From Pseudonocardia oceani (GTDB lineage Bacteria > Actinomycetota > Actinomycetes > Mycobacteriales > Pseudonocardiaceae), in contig NZ_JADQDF010000001.1 of NCBI RefSeq assembly GCF_019263585.2, forward strand, positions 6,144,501 to 6,208,500: a DNA stretch of 64,000 nucleotides. The letters are read 5' to 3'. The notes below the pieces were generated by a model. It had not been told where the DNA came from, did not search any database, and saw only the letters and a list, made by a program, of their open reading frames with translations. Each line of letters opens with the position of its first letter. The stretch's first letter is position 1. The translations under genes and the position numbers were made by a program. This document shows, in pieces, positions 27,200 through 35,787 of this stretch.

Positions 27200-29077
27200 G
27201 TGGACGGGGTCACCGCGCTGGTCGCCGGCCTGATCTCGGGGTTGCGGGCGCTGCTCGACACCGACGTCGTGTTCGGCGGGTGGGCGTGGGCGATCACGGT
27301 GCTCGGCATCGTGGTGGGCCTGCTGCCCGCCGCGGGCGCGTTCGTCCTCGCCGTCTGGCGCAAGGGCATCGGGTCGTCCTACGGGGGCCTGCGCGCCGTC
27401 GGGATCGCCGTGCTGGGCGTCGTCTCGGCGGGGCTGCTGCCCTGGACGGTGTTCACCGCCACCGGTGACGTCGTGCGGTCGGCGGCGGCGGGCACGCAGG
27501 TCACCGGACTGCGCGAGTCCGACGTCGCCGCGCTCGCCGAGCCCCTGCCCGTGCCGTTCGCCGACGTCGTGTTCTCCTCGCAGGGCGACTACCTGGCCGG
27601 GCTGTCGGTCCGCCAGGCCTTCGACCCGTCCGACCCCGCCGCGTTCGGCCTCGCGATCGGCGTGCTCGCCGTGCTGCCGCTGATCGCGGTCGTGCTCGTG
27701 CTGGTCCAGGCCCGGATCGCGCTGCGCCGCGGCCCGGCGTGGCCCGCCAAGCTGTTCTGGCTGCCCGCGCTCGCCCTGCCGTTCCTGACCGCGGCCACGC
27801 CCGCGGGCTCGTCCGGGCACCTCTGGATCGGGGTCGTGGCGGGCGCCTTCGTCGGGATCTTCCTGGTGCTGCTGGCCGGGCGGCCCTCGCGGGAGCGGGT
27901 GCGCCGCTCGCTGGAGCCCGCGGCATCGCGCCGGTCCGAGGGCCCGCCGCGGGGGGCCGACCCGTACCCGCCGCGGCCCGAGCCCGTCCGCACGCCGATC
28001 CGCAGCACGCCGGTCCGCACGAAGCCTCCGGCCCCGACGCGGCCCGAGGACGTAGGCGCCGAGCGCTCCAGGCTCGCCGAGCGCTTCGCCGCGCGGCCCC
28101 CGGAGCCGCTGGTCTCGCCGCCGCGGTCCGGCGTCGGGCCGACGCCGACGCTGGTGGCGCCGGGTCCGCTGCTCGGGGGAGCGCTCCTGGGCGGGGCCGC
28201 GGCCGCCGCCGGCGCGCGCCGGGGCGAGCCCCGCTTCCGGATGATCCGGCGGCTGGGGCAGGGCGGCTTCGGCAAGGTGTGGCTGGCCCACGACGCACAG
28301 CTCGGGCACCCGGTCGCGCTCAAGGCCGCGCACGCCCCCGACGGCGAGACCGAGGAGCGCATCCGCCGCGAGGCCACGGCGCTGCGGTCGGTCCGCCACC
28401 CGCACTGCGTCCGGATCTTCGACCTGGTCGACGCCCGCAGCGACCCCGGCCTCGCCGAGCTCGACGGGCTCGTCATCGTGATGGAGCACGTCGAGGGCAC
28501 GCCGCTGGGCGAGCTGGTGCGCTCGCGCGGGCTGCTCGACGACATCGCCGCCGCCCGTGCGTGGGCGTCGGTCGCGGGGGCGCTCGACGCCGCCCACCAG
28601 CGCGGGGTGATGCACCGCGACGTCAAGCCGGGCAACGTGATCGTCGACGCCGCCGGGTACGCGCACCTGATCGACTTCGGCATCGCCCGGCGCACCGGTG
28701 ACGCCACGCTGACGGTCGCGGGCTTCGTGCTCGGCACCCCCGACTTCCTCGCCCCGGAGGTCGCGGGCGGGCAGCGCGCCACGCCGCAGTCCGACTCGTG
28801 GCAGCTCGCCGCCACCATCTCCTACGCCCTGTCGGGCCAGCCGCCCCGCGGCTCGCACGCCGACGCGGTGTCCGGGCTGCGGGCGGCCGCCGCCGGCGCC
28901 CCTCTGTCGCAGCTGCCCTCGCGCAGCGCGCACACCGCGCTGCTCTACGCCGCGATGCACAACGACCCCGCGCAGCGCCCGCCGCTGCGCACGGCCCGCG
29001 AGGCGCTGGAGAACTGGCTGCGCAGCGTCGACGCCGCCCCCGACGGGCCCGTCACGCAGGTGACGAACCGGCGGTGA
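27200..29077 (+). CDS. Membrane Ser/Thr protein kinase with N-terminal membrane domain
   Basis: This 625-residue protein has ~225 residues with about five hydrophobic helices, a Pro/Arg-rich linker (~228-340), then a complete Hanks-type kinase domain at ~345-610: LGQGGFGKVWLA loop (352-363), K375, HRD 472-474 in MHRDVKPGNV, DFG 492-494, and APE at ~518-520. Typical actinobacterial PknB kinases are kinase-first with an extracellular sensor; here the order is reversed and there is no large outer domain. The GTG start is used. Its stop overlaps the next gene (GTGA). Confidence 0.87.
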   Translation: MDGVTALVAGLISGLRALLDTDVVFGGWAWAITVLGIVVGLLPAAGAFVLAVWRKGIGSSYGGLRAVGIAVLGVVSAGLLPWTVFTATGDVVRSAAAGTQVTGLRESDVAALAEPLPVPFADVVFSSQGDYLAGLSVRQAFDPSDPAAFGLAIGVLAVLPLIAVVLVLVQARIALRRGPAWPAKLFWLPALALPFLTAATPAGSSGHLWIGVVAGAFVGIFLVLLAGRPSRERVRRSLEPAASRRSEGPPRGADPYPPRPEPVRTPIRSTPVRTKPPAPTRPEDVGAERSRLAERFAARPPEPLVSPPRSGVGPTPTLVAPGPLLGGALLGGAAAAAGARRGEPRFRMIRRLGQGGFGKVWLAHDAQLGHPVALKAAHAPDGETEERIRREATALRSVRHPHCVRIFDLVDARSDPGLAELDGLVIVMEHVEGTPLGELVRSRGLLDDIAAARAWASVAGALDAAHQRGVMHRDVKPGNVIVDAAGYAHLIDFGIARRTGDATLTVAGFVLGTPDFLAPEVAGGQRATPQSDSWQLAATISYALSGQPPRGSHADAVSGLRAAAAGAPLSQLPSRSAHTALLYAAMHNDPAQRPPLRTAREALENWLRSVDAAPDGPVTQVTNRR

Positions 29078-30171
29078 GCGAGGGCGGGCGCCTGCTCGGC
29101 GTCGACGCCGCCCGGGCGGTGGCCCTGACCGGGATGGTCGCCACCCACACGCTGCCGCTGACCGGCCCGGACGGCGCGCCGACGCTCACCGGGCTGCTCG
29201 CCGACGGCCGGTCGTCCGCGCTGTTCGCGGTGGTGGCCGGGGTCGGGGTCGCGCTGTCCACCCGCGGCGTCGACGACGTCCGGTCGCACGCCGTCGCCGG
29301 GGCCGGGCTGCTGGTCCGCGGCGTGCTCGTCGGGCTGCTGGGGCTCGCGCTGGTGGCGCTGCGGCCCCCGGTCGCGGTGATCCTGGCCTACTACGGGCTG
29401 CTGTTCGTCGTCGCGGTGCCGCTGCTGCGGATGCGCGCGGGGGCGCTGGCCGCCGGGGCCGCCGTCATGGTCGTCGCGGGGCCGGTGCTGAGCCACCTGC
29501 TCCGCGCGGGCCTGCGGGACGGTCCGGGCCCGCAGGCCGGGCTGCCCGCGCTCGCCGACCCGGGGCAGCTGCTCGTGACGCTGTCGCTGACCGGCTACTA
29601 CCCGGTGCTGCCGTGGACGGCGTACCTGCTGGCGGGGATGGCGGTCGGGCGGCTGGACCTGCGCCGTCCCCGCACCGCCGCGTTCCTGCTGGCCGGTGGG
29701 GCCGCGCTGGCGCTCGTCGCGCGGGTGGTGGCGGCGGTGCTGCGGGCCGGCGGGCAGGTGCCGGAGTCGTCGAGCCGCCACTTCGGCTCCACCCCGCCGG
29801 GGACGTGGTGGTGGCTGGCGGTCGACGACCCGCACTCGGGCACGCCGCTCGACCTCGCCCACACCACCGGCACCGCGCTGGCCGTGATCGGCCTGTGCCT
29901 GCTGCTCCCGCGCGCGCTGCTGTGGCTGCCCGCGGCGGTGGGGGCGATCCCGCTGACCCTCTACACCGCCCACGTCGTGTGGCTGGCCCGCGAACCCACG
30001 GAGGGCGGGGCGACCCTGCTGAGGCACCTGGTGGCCGCGGTGGCGGTGGGTGTGGCGCTGGAGCTGCTGGGCAGGAGGGGGCCGCTGGAGACGATCACCG
30101 GCTTCCCGGCCCGCCGCCTACGTCACCACCTCCTTCCGCGAACCCGCACTTCGGAGCCGGAACGCGGTTGA
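29074..30171 (+). CDS. Multipass membrane acyltransferase-like protein (HGSNAT/DUF1624 type)
   Basis: This 365-residue protein has about ten hydrophobic helices. The N-terminus LLGVDAARAVALTGMVATHT matches the start of the heparan-alpha-glucosaminide N-acetyltransferase-like family, and STPPGTWWWLAVDDPHSGTP with DLAHTTGTALAVIGL matches its later part. A role in acylating an envelope sugar is plausible but unproven. It is coupled by a four-base overlap to the membrane kinase. The last ~9 codons (RTRTSEPERG) lie inside a palindromic repeat, so the C-terminus has been rewritten by that element. Confidence 0.7.
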   Translation: MSEGGRLLGVDAARAVALTGMVATHTLPLTGPDGAPTLTGLLADGRSSALFAVVAGVGVALSTRGVDDVRSHAVAGAGLLVRGVLVGLLGLALVALRPPVAVILAYYGLLFVVAVPLLRMRAGALAAGAAVMVVAGPVLSHLLRAGLRDGPGPQAGLPALADPGQLLVTLSLTGYYPVLPWTAYLLAGMAVGRLDLRRPRTAAFLLAGGAALALVARVVAAVLRAGGQVPESSSRHFGSTPPGTWWWLAVDDPHSGTPLDLAHTTGTALAVIGLCLLLPRALLWLPAAVGAIPLTLYTAHVVWLAREPTEGGATLLRHLVAAVAVGVALELLGRRGPLETITGFPARRLRHHLLPRTRTSEPERG

Positions 30172-30210
30172 AGGCGGCCCCCTCACCGCCTTCCGGCTCC
30201 GAGGTGCGGG
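30143..30210. repeat. Palindromic repeat, copy A (terminator-like)
   Basis: Two 20-base arms (30143-30162 and 30191-30210) are complementary with a single mismatch; inside them GAAGGCGG pairs with CCGCCTTC. The core CGGAGCC...GGCTCCGAGGTGCG is shared with copy B at 50843-50906. It overlaps the 3' end of the acyltransferase gene. Confidence 0.75.
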
Positions 30211-30500
30211 GGACAGCGCCGCCGAGTGCGGGCAGGGGCGCCATCGTCGGAGGAGTCGGCGTCGGAGGAGTCGGCGTCGGAGGAGTCGGCGTCGGAGGAG
30301 TCGGCGTCGGAGGAGCCGGCGTCGGAGGCGGCGAGCAGCAGCTCCAGCGCTTCGCCGACCCCCGAGCGCCGCACCGCGGTCGTGCGCACGTCGCCGTCCG
30401 GCGCCACGGCGAGGTCGGCGGTGGCGTCCCCGCCCGCGCCCCACAGGAGCAGCGTCCCGGCCCGCGGCGGGTCGGCCGGGACGAAGGGCGGCGTCGGGAG
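30183..30500 (-). pseudogene. Open-frame remnant with DADSS repeats behind the UvrA-like gene
   Basis: Directly after the UvrA-like stop the minus strand opens into LPTPPFVPADPPRAGTLLLW then GDATADLAVAPDGDVRTTAV, which has convincing protein character. It then runs into five copies of D-A-D-S-S encoded by a 15-base DNA repeat and stops at 30183. There is no ATG or GTG at its beginning; the first usable GTG is internal (30407). The family is not recognised. It looks like the head of a larger protein cut off by repeat expansion and the palindrome. Confidence 0.4.
30246..30330. repeat. Five-and-a-half tandem copies of a 15-base unit
   Basis: GTCGGAGGAGTCGGC occurs exactly four times from 30246, then once with one change (GCC for GTC), then a partial unit. 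All units stay in frame with the minus-strand remnant. Confidence 0.9.
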
Positions 30501-30503
30501 CCG

Positions 30504-32768
30504 TCACCCGGTGTGCCGGGCGATGTGCCGCGCGAGGTGCTCCCCGGTGAACGAGCCCGGCGCCCTCAGCAGCGCCGACGGCGGACCCTCGAACACGATC
30601 GTGCCGCCGTCGTCACCGCCGTCGGGGCCGAGGTCGATGACCCAGTCGGCGTGCGCGATGACGTCCAGGTTGTGCTCGACGACGATCACCGAGCTGCCGC
30701 CGTCGACGAGCCGGTCGAGCAGCCCGAGCAGGTGCCCGCAGTCGGACATGTGCAGGCCGGTCGTCGGCTCGTCGAGCACGAACACGGTGCCCTTCTCGTG
30801 CAGCCGGTTGGCCAGCTTCAGCCGCTGGCACTCCCCGCCCGACAGCGTCGAGAGCGGCTGCCCGAGCGTGAGGTAGCCCAGCCCGACGTCGACGACCGAC
30901 GCCAGCCGCTTGGTGATCTCCTTGGCGTCGAAGAACTCCAGGGCCTGCGCGGCGGTCATGTCCAGCGCGTCGGAGATCGACTTCCCGTCGACGGTCAGGG
31001 CGAGCACCGCGTCGGTGTAGCGGCGGCCCTCGCAGTCGGTGCAGGTGGAGCGCACGCCGTCGAGGTAGGCGAGGTCCGAGGAGATCGCGCCGATGCCGTT
31101 GCAGGTGGGGCAGGCGCCCTCGGAGTTGAAGCTGAACAGCGCGGGCTTCACGCCGTTGGCCTTGGCGTAGAGCTTGCGGATCGGGTCCATCACGCCGGTC
31201 CAGGTGGCCGGCGTCGACCGGCTGGAGGTGGCCACCGCCGACTGGTCGACGACGATCGTGTCCGGGTGCTGCGGCACGAGCACCTCGCGCACCAGCGTCG
31301 ACTTGCCCGACCCCGCCACCCCCGTGACGGCCACGAGCACGCCGAGCGGGACGTCGACGTCGAAGCCGCGCAGGTTGTGCACCTTCGCCCCGGTGACCCG
31401 CAGGTGTCCGGTCGGCGTGCGGGGTGCCTCCCGGACGGTGACGGGCCGGTGCAGGAACTCGCCGGTGAGCGTCCCGGAGGTCTCCAGGCCCGCGACGCCG
31501 CCCTCGTAGACGATCCGGCCGCCCTCGGTGCCGGCCCGCGGGCCCAGCTCGACGACGTGGTCGGCGCGCGTGATCACGTCGGTGTCGTGCTCGACGACGA
31601 GGACCGTGTTCCCCTTGTCGCGCAACCGGTGCAGCAGGTCGTTCATGCGCCCGACGTCGCGCGGGTGCAGCCCGATCGTCGGCTCGTCGAACACGTACAT
31701 GACGTCCACCAGCGACGACCCGAGGTGGCGCACCATCTTGATCCGCTGCGACTCCCCGCCCGAGAGCGTGGAGGTCTCGCGGTCGAGCGTGAGGTAGCTC
31801 AGCCCCATGTCGATCAGCGCGGCGATGCGGGCCACCGCCTCGTCGACGACGGGGCCGGTGGCGTCGTCGCGCAGGGTCGGGAGCAGCGCGTGCAGGGACA
31901 CCAGGTCGAGCGAGCACAGGGCGGGCAGCGTGTGCCCGGCGACGGTCGCGGTCCGCGGCCCCTCCGCGAGCCGGGTGCCGTCGCAGTCGGGGCAGCGGAT
32001 CGAGGTCGTGTAGCGGGCGATGACCTCCTTCTTGCGGCTCGAGGTCTCCTCGACGTCGATGTAGGCGCGGTTGAACCGGGCCTCGACGCCCACGTACTCG
32101 AGGTTGAGTGCCTTGCCCGGCCCCGCGACGGCGACCTTCCCGCCCGAGCCGAACAGCAGCTCCTGCCACTCGGCGTCGGTGTAGTCGTGCAGCGGCTTGT
32201 CCATGTCGAACCGGCCGGACTGGGCGTGGACGTGCCAGTACCAGCTGTCGACGGCCCAGTCGCGGTGCAGGATCGCGCCCTCGTTGAGCGACTTCGACCG
32301 GTCGAACATCACCGCGTGGTCCAGCGCCACCTTTCGCCCCACGCCGCCGCAGGTCGGGCACATGCCGGCCGGGTCGTTGAAGCCGAAGGCGTTGCGCGGG
32401 CCGACGTAGGGGGTGCTGCGCCGGGAGAACAGCAGCCGCAGCGCCGGGTTGATGTCGGTGACGGTGCCCAGCGTCGAGCGCGATCCGCCGCCCAGGCGCT
32501 TCTGGTCGACGACGATCGCCGTCGACAGGTTCTCGATGAGGTCGGCGTCGGGTTGGCCGAGCCTGGGCAGGAACCCGCGGACGAACGCCGAGAACGTCTC
32601 GTTGAGCTGGCGCTGGGCCTCCGCGGCGATCGTGTCGAAGACCAGCGACGACTTGCCCGACCCGGACGCCCCGACGAACGCGGTGATCGCGCGCTTGGGG
32701 ATCCGGACGGACACCTCGCGCAGGTTGTTCTCCCGGGCGCCGGTGACGGTGATGAACTCTCGGGTCAT
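30504..32768 (-). CDS. UvrA-like ABC ATPase (short, UvrA2/DrrC type)
   Basis: This 754-residue protein has two ABC ATPase modules: Walker A GASGSGKS (33-40) and GVAGSGKS (483-490), signatures LSGGESQR (335-342) and LSGGECQR, and four zinc CxxC pairs (CPTCGG, CPDCDG, CPTCNG, CTDCEG). It is ~200 residues shorter than housekeeping UvrA (~950), lacking most of the UvrB-binding insertion, as in UvrA paralogues such as the daunorubicin-resistance protein DrrC. It probably removes DNA-bound drugs or supports repair of unusual lesions. It overlaps the Ddn-like gene (ATGA), the end of a PadR-headed unit. Confidence 0.87.
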   Translation of the reverse strand: MTREFITVTGARENNLREVSVRIPKRAITAFVGASGSGKSSLVFDTIAAEAQRQLNETFSAFVRGFLPRLGQPDADLIENLSTAIVVDQKRLGGGSRSTLGTVTDINPALRLLFSRRSTPYVGPRNAFGFNDPAGMCPTCGGVGRKVALDHAVMFDRSKSLNEGAILHRDWAVDSWYWHVHAQSGRFDMDKPLHDYTDAEWQELLFGSGGKVAVAGPGKALNLEYVGVEARFNRAYIDVEETSSRKKEVIARYTTSIRCPDCDGTRLAEGPRTATVAGHTLPALCSLDLVSLHALLPTLRDDATGPVVDEAVARIAALIDMGLSYLTLDRETSTLSGGESQRIKMVRHLGSSLVDVMYVFDEPTIGLHPRDVGRMNDLLHRLRDKGNTVLVVEHDTDVITRADHVVELGPRAGTEGGRIVYEGGVAGLETSGTLTGEFLHRPVTVREAPRTPTGHLRVTGAKVHNLRGFDVDVPLGVLVAVTGVAGSGKSTLVREVLVPQHPDTIVVDQSAVATSSRSTPATWTGVMDPIRKLYAKANGVKPALFSFNSEGACPTCNGIGAISSDLAYLDGVRSTCTDCEGRRYTDAVLALTVDGKSISDALDMTAAQALEFFDAKEITKRLASVVDVGLGYLTLGQPLSTLSGGECQRLKLANRLHEKGTVFVLDEPTTGLHMSDCGHLLGLLDRLVDGGSSVIVVEHNLDVIAHADWVIDLGPDGGDDGGTIVFEGPPSALLRAPGSFTGEHLARHIARHTG

Positions 32769-33220
32769 GCGTCCCTCTCCACGCGGAACACCGGACAGAT
32801 CCCGGCCGCTGCGGCCAGCGCGTCCGGGGTCGTGTCGGTGACGACCCCGGCGTCGCGCATCATCTCCACCCCCTGCGGCGTCACCGACGGCCACTCCCGC
32901 AGCAGCGGCGCGGCGGCCGCGGCGTCGAGCTCGACCAGGCGCACCGGCTCGTCGACCCCCCCGGTGCGCAGCACGGCCCGCCCGCCCGCGGCCCGGACGT
33001 TGCGGATCCAGTCGGCCGCGGGGAACCCGCCGACGACGAACCGCTGCCCGTCGCGCTCGCCGACGGTCAGCGGGGTGCGCCGCGGGGTCCCGCTGCGCCG
33101 GCCCGGCACCGTGAGGACGGGCAGTTCGAACTCCAGCTCACCGGCCTCCTGCTGCGCCAGCAGCCCGTCGTTCATGCCCTTGATCCACCCGGGCGCCCCG
33201 ATGCTCGCGATGTCGTTCAC
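32765..33220 (-). CDS. Deazaflavin (F420)-dependent nitroreductase-family protein (Ddn-like)
   Basis: This 151-residue split-barrel protein has the family marks FELPVLTVPGRRSGTPRRTP (~31-50), VVGGFPAADWIRNVRAAGG (~62-80) and a late RVERD tail. The family binds F420H2 and reduces quinones, nitro compounds or other electrophiles; fgd at 2.6 kb could supply F420H2. It overlaps the VOC gene upstream and the UvrA-like gene downstream by four bases each, so the three are made together. Confidence 0.8.
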   Translation of the reverse strand: MNDIASIGAPGWIKGMNDGLLAQQEAGELEFELPVLTVPGRRSGTPRRTPLTVGERDGQRFVVGGFPAADWIRNVRAAGGRAVLRTGGVDEPVRLVELDAAAAAPLLREWPSVTPQGVEMMRDAGVVTDTTPDALAAAAGICPVFRVERDA

Positions 33221-33930
33221 CTGTACTCCTCCGTCATCCGTCCCAGTTCTGCCAGTTCATCGGCGTACCGCGCCCTCGTCGCGGCGTCGACGTCGAGCGC
33301 CGCCATCTCGGCGAGGGCCGCCGCGGCCCCGGCGCCGTCGCCCGTGCGCACGAGCAGCTCGGCGCGGTAGGCCAGCAGCGGCAGGCGCTCGGCGTCGCTC
33401 GCACCGGGGTGGCGGGCGAGCCCCGCGTCGAGCACGGCGAGCGCGGCGGCGTCCTCACCGCGGGCGTCGCCCTGGCGGGCGGCGTTCTGCAGCACCCGCT
33501 CGAGCCGGCCGCCGGGCTCGGGCTCGGTGTCGGCCTCGGGCTCCGCGTCCCCGGCGCGGCTGACCCGCAGCCAGTTGCCGCCCGGGTCGACCACCGTGAA
33601 GCCCGCGGCCGTGCCCTGACGGCGCCGCGGCCGGGTGATCCGCGGGATGCCGGCCACCGGCAGGCGGCCGAACGCCGTGCGGAGCCCGTCGGCGAAGGCC
33701 TCGAACAGCGCCCCGGTGTCGTCGACGAGGAGCAGGGCGCTGCCCATCGAGCCGGCCGGGTCGAACCCGTCGACGGCGAAGAAGTGCAGGTCGATCCCCC
33801 CGCGCACCACGCACAGGTACGGGTTGGGCCGGGACTGCCGGTAGGTCTGCGTGAAGCCGAGCGCCGCGTAGAACGGGGCGACGTCGTCGATGTCGCGGCA
33901 GGGGAGCAGGGGGACGGTCCGTTCGGTCAC
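33217..33930 (-). CDS. VOC (bleomycin-resistance-like) domain fused to a TPR-like tail
   Basis: This 237-residue protein has residues 1-125 forming a VOC fold (VPLLPCRDIDDVAPFYAALG; NPYLCVVRGGIDLHFFAVDG; FTVVDPGGNWLRVSR) of the drug-binding/bleomycin resistance subgroup. Residues ~140-235 are helical and TPR-like (DARGEDAAALAVLDAGLARH; AERLPLLAYRAELLVRTGDG). Metal-ligand positions are not obvious, which fits a drug sequestration rather than a lyase role (inference). GTG start. The upstream gap carries a TCAAACTTGA palindrome, possibly a PadR site. Confidence 0.75.
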   Translation of the reverse strand: MTERTVPLLPCRDIDDVAPFYAALGFTQTYRQSRPNPYLCVVRGGIDLHFFAVDGFDPAGSMGSALLLVDDTGALFEAFADGLRTAFGRLPVAGIPRITRPRRRQGTAAGFTVVDPGGNWLRVSRAGDAEPEADTEPEPGGRLERVLQNAARQGDARGEDAAALAVLDAGLARHPGASDAERLPLLAYRAELLVRTGDGAGAAAALAEMAALDVDAATRARYADELAELGRMTEEYR

Positions 33931-33950
33931 CGATCACCAACCCAGGTTGT

Positions 33951-33960
33951 TCAAACTTGA
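33951..33960. promoter_or_regulatory. Short palindrome before the VOC-Ddn-UvrA-like genes
   Basis: TCAAACTTGA, a perfect 10-base palindrome in an AT-rich patch of the 76-base gap between PadR and the VOC gene. It is a candidate binding site for the neighbouring PadR. Confidence 0.35.
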
Positions 33961-34006
33961 GTAGGAGCCCGCCAGTGTGCCTGAGGCGGCGCCGAACGGC
34001 AAACGA

Positions 34007-34591
34007 CTACGACTCGTCGGCGAGCGTGTACCAGCTCCCGGGGCGGCCGGGGGAGCCCGGCTCGCCCGCCATCGCGTAGGCGCCGGACTCCAGGCGCGCG
34101 ATCAGGCCCGAGGTCCACTCCACCCCACCGGCCGCCGTGTGCTCCCACAGCACGTAGAGCTCCGACCAGTGCGGGGCGTCGACCCAGCCGTCGAGCTGGG
34201 CGCGGGCCTTGTCGCGGATCTCCTCCAGCGCGGCGAGCCGTTCGCGCAGCAGGCGCACCGCCTCGCCCCGGGGGAGGGAGGGGAGCATGGCGAGCGCGGC
34301 GCCGAGCTGGTCGGGCTTCGCGTGCGGGCGGCGCACGGCGTCGCGCAGCAGGCGCAGGTACTCGCCCTCGCCCTTCTCGGTGAGCTCGTACTCGGTGCGT
34401 CCCGGCACGTCGTCGTGATCCAGCAGCATCCCGGCGTCGGTGAGCGCGCGCAGCGCGTGGTAGATCGACCCCCACTTGGCGTTGGCCCAGTCGGCCGCGT
34501 CCCAGGACTGCAGGTCGGTGCCGATGCGGTAGCCGTGGGCGCGCCCGTAGCCGCGCACGATGCCCAGGACGAGCAGGCGGGTGGCCGACAT
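34007..34591 (-). CDS. PadR-family transcriptional regulator
   Basis: This 194-residue protein has a PadR winged helix at 1-90 (LLVLGIVRGYGRAHGYRIGT; WGSIYHALRALTDAGMLLDH; RTEYELTEKGEGEYLRLLRD) followed by a helical C-terminal dimerisation part. PadR proteins commonly sense phenolics or drugs and repress export or detoxification genes. It heads the minus-strand set VOC-TPR, Ddn-like, UvrA-like. TACCCT lies seven bases before the ATG. Confidence 0.85.
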   Translation of the reverse strand: MSATRLLVLGIVRGYGRAHGYRIGTDLQSWDAADWANAKWGSIYHALRALTDAGMLLDHDDVPGRTEYELTEKGEGEYLRLLRDAVRRPHAKPDQLGAALAMLPSLPRGEAVRLLRERLAALEEIRDKARAQLDGWVDAPHWSELYVLWEHTAAGGVEWTSGLIARLESGAYAMAGEPGSPGRPGSWYTLADES

Positions 34592-34700
34592 GCCCGACAG
34601 GGTATCGCCGGTCACCCGATCGGATCGTTGCGCGATGCAACCGGAAGCGGGTCCGTACGTCTCTCGTTGTGGGAGCAATGACGAGGGATCGGGGGATCTC

Positions 34701-35330
34701 ATGATCAGGACCACACGGCTGACGATGACGGTGGCGGCGGCCTGCGCAGCCGCCGCACTGCTGGCCGGCTGCTCGACGACACCGGCGCAGGCGCCGGACG
34801 GTCCGGTCATCGGCTCGTCGTCGGCCCCGGCGCCGACGACCCCACCCGCGGCGGCGCCCGCGACCACGGCATCGGCGTCGGGGGGCACCACCGAGGGCGG
34901 TGGCAGCCCGGACCGCTGCACCACCGCCGAGCTGACCGGCTCGATCACCGACGGCGACGCCGGTGCGGGCTCGCGCTTCGCCACGCTGGTGCTCACCAAC
35001 TCCGGCAACCGGGCGTGCGAGCTGACCGGCTTCCCCGGCGTCTCCTACGTCGCGGGCGACGACGGCCACCAGGTCGGCCCGGCCGCGGCGATGGAGGGCG
35101 CGCGCGGGCCCGAGGTCCGCCTGGCCGTCGGGGCCTCGGCGGGAGCACCGCTGCGGCTGGTCAACGTCCAGAACTACGACACCGCGGCTTGCTCGCCGAC
35201 GCCGGTCAAGGGCCTGCGCGTCTACCCGCCCGGCGACACCGCGTCGCTGTTCGTGCCGATGGAGGGCACGGGCTGCGCGAGCAACCCGCCCGGCGACCAG
35301 CTCGTCGTGCAGACGCTCGCGGCCCGCTAG
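34701..35330 (+). CDS. DUF4232 lipoprotein
   Basis: This 209-residue protein has a lipoprotein signal peptide with lipobox LLAGC (C24), a ~45-residue Pro/Ala/Thr linker, then a DUF4232 domain (~70-209) that begins RCTTAELTGSI and contains LVLTNSGNRACELTGFPGVS and PPGDQLVVQTL. The domain is a secreted beta-sandwich of unknown function; four cysteines could form two disulfides outside the cell. It stands alone, and its stop abuts the convergent DUF2000 gene. Confidence 0.85.
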   Translation: MIRTTRLTMTVAAACAAAALLAGCSTTPAQAPDGPVIGSSSAPAPTTPPAAAPATTASASGGTTEGGGSPDRCTTAELTGSITDGDAGAGSRFATLVLTNSGNRACELTGFPGVSYVAGDDGHQVGPAAAMEGARGPEVRLAVGASAGAPLRLVNVQNYDTAACSPTPVKGLRVYPPGDTASLFVPMEGTGCASNPPGDQLVVQTLAAR

Positions 35331-35738
35331 CTAGCCGTGCAGCACGGCCCCGCGCAGCACCTTGTCGACGGCGTTGCGCGGGCCGTGCACGGCGATGCCG
35401 ACGAGGTCGAGCTTCTCGCGCGCGACGGCCGCCACCGCGGCGCGGTTGGCCTCGTCGTGCCCGGTGGCGAACAGGTCGGCCGTGAACACCGCCATCGGCA
35501 TCCCGCGCCCGACCGCCCGCCCGTGCGCGGCCGTCAGGACCTCGCGGGTGCCGGCGAACACGAGCACCGGCTGGCGGAACATCGGCAGGTACGGGGTGTC
35601 GTCGGCGTCGGCGTAGGGCTCGCCGAGCAGGTCGGGGTTCGCGGCGATCCCACTGGCGAGGAACGCGGTGACGTTGAGCCGCTGCCAGCCGGCCAGGTCG
35701 TCGCGGAGCAGGACGGCGATCTTGGTGTCGAAGTGCAC
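35331..35738 (-). CDS. DUF2000 family protein
   Basis: This 135-residue protein matches DUF2000 throughout: FDTKIAVLLRDDLAGWQRLN, VTAFLASGIAANPDLLGEPY, PMAVFTADLFATGHDEANRA. Its fold is peptidyl-tRNA-hydrolase-like and the function unknown. The GTG start at 35738 faces the GTG of an AraC regulator across 49 bases; DUF2000 genes often sit beside AraC regulators, which suggests a regulator-target pair. Confidence 0.75.
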   Translation of the reverse strand: MHFDTKIAVLLRDDLAGWQRLNVTAFLASGIAANPDLLGEPYADADDTPYLPMFRQPVLVFAGTREVLTAAHGRAVGRGMPMAVFTADLFATGHDEANRAAVAAVAREKLDLVGIAVHGPRNAVDKVLRGAVLHG

Positions 35739-35787
35739 GGGACCAGCGTCGCGGCCTGCGCCCCTGCGGTTCTTGTACGTTCGTGAC

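Noticed and set aside
30226-30876. A plus-strand frame with SEESA repeats as a gene
   Set aside because: It is the reverse reading of the 15-base repeat and of the UvrA-like gene. The minus-strand reading upstream of the repeat looks more like protein.
29613-33563. A ~1,300-codon plus-strand frame across the UvrA-like and Ddn-like genes
   Set aside because: It is low-complexity shadow translation; the real genes lie on the minus strand with clear motifs.
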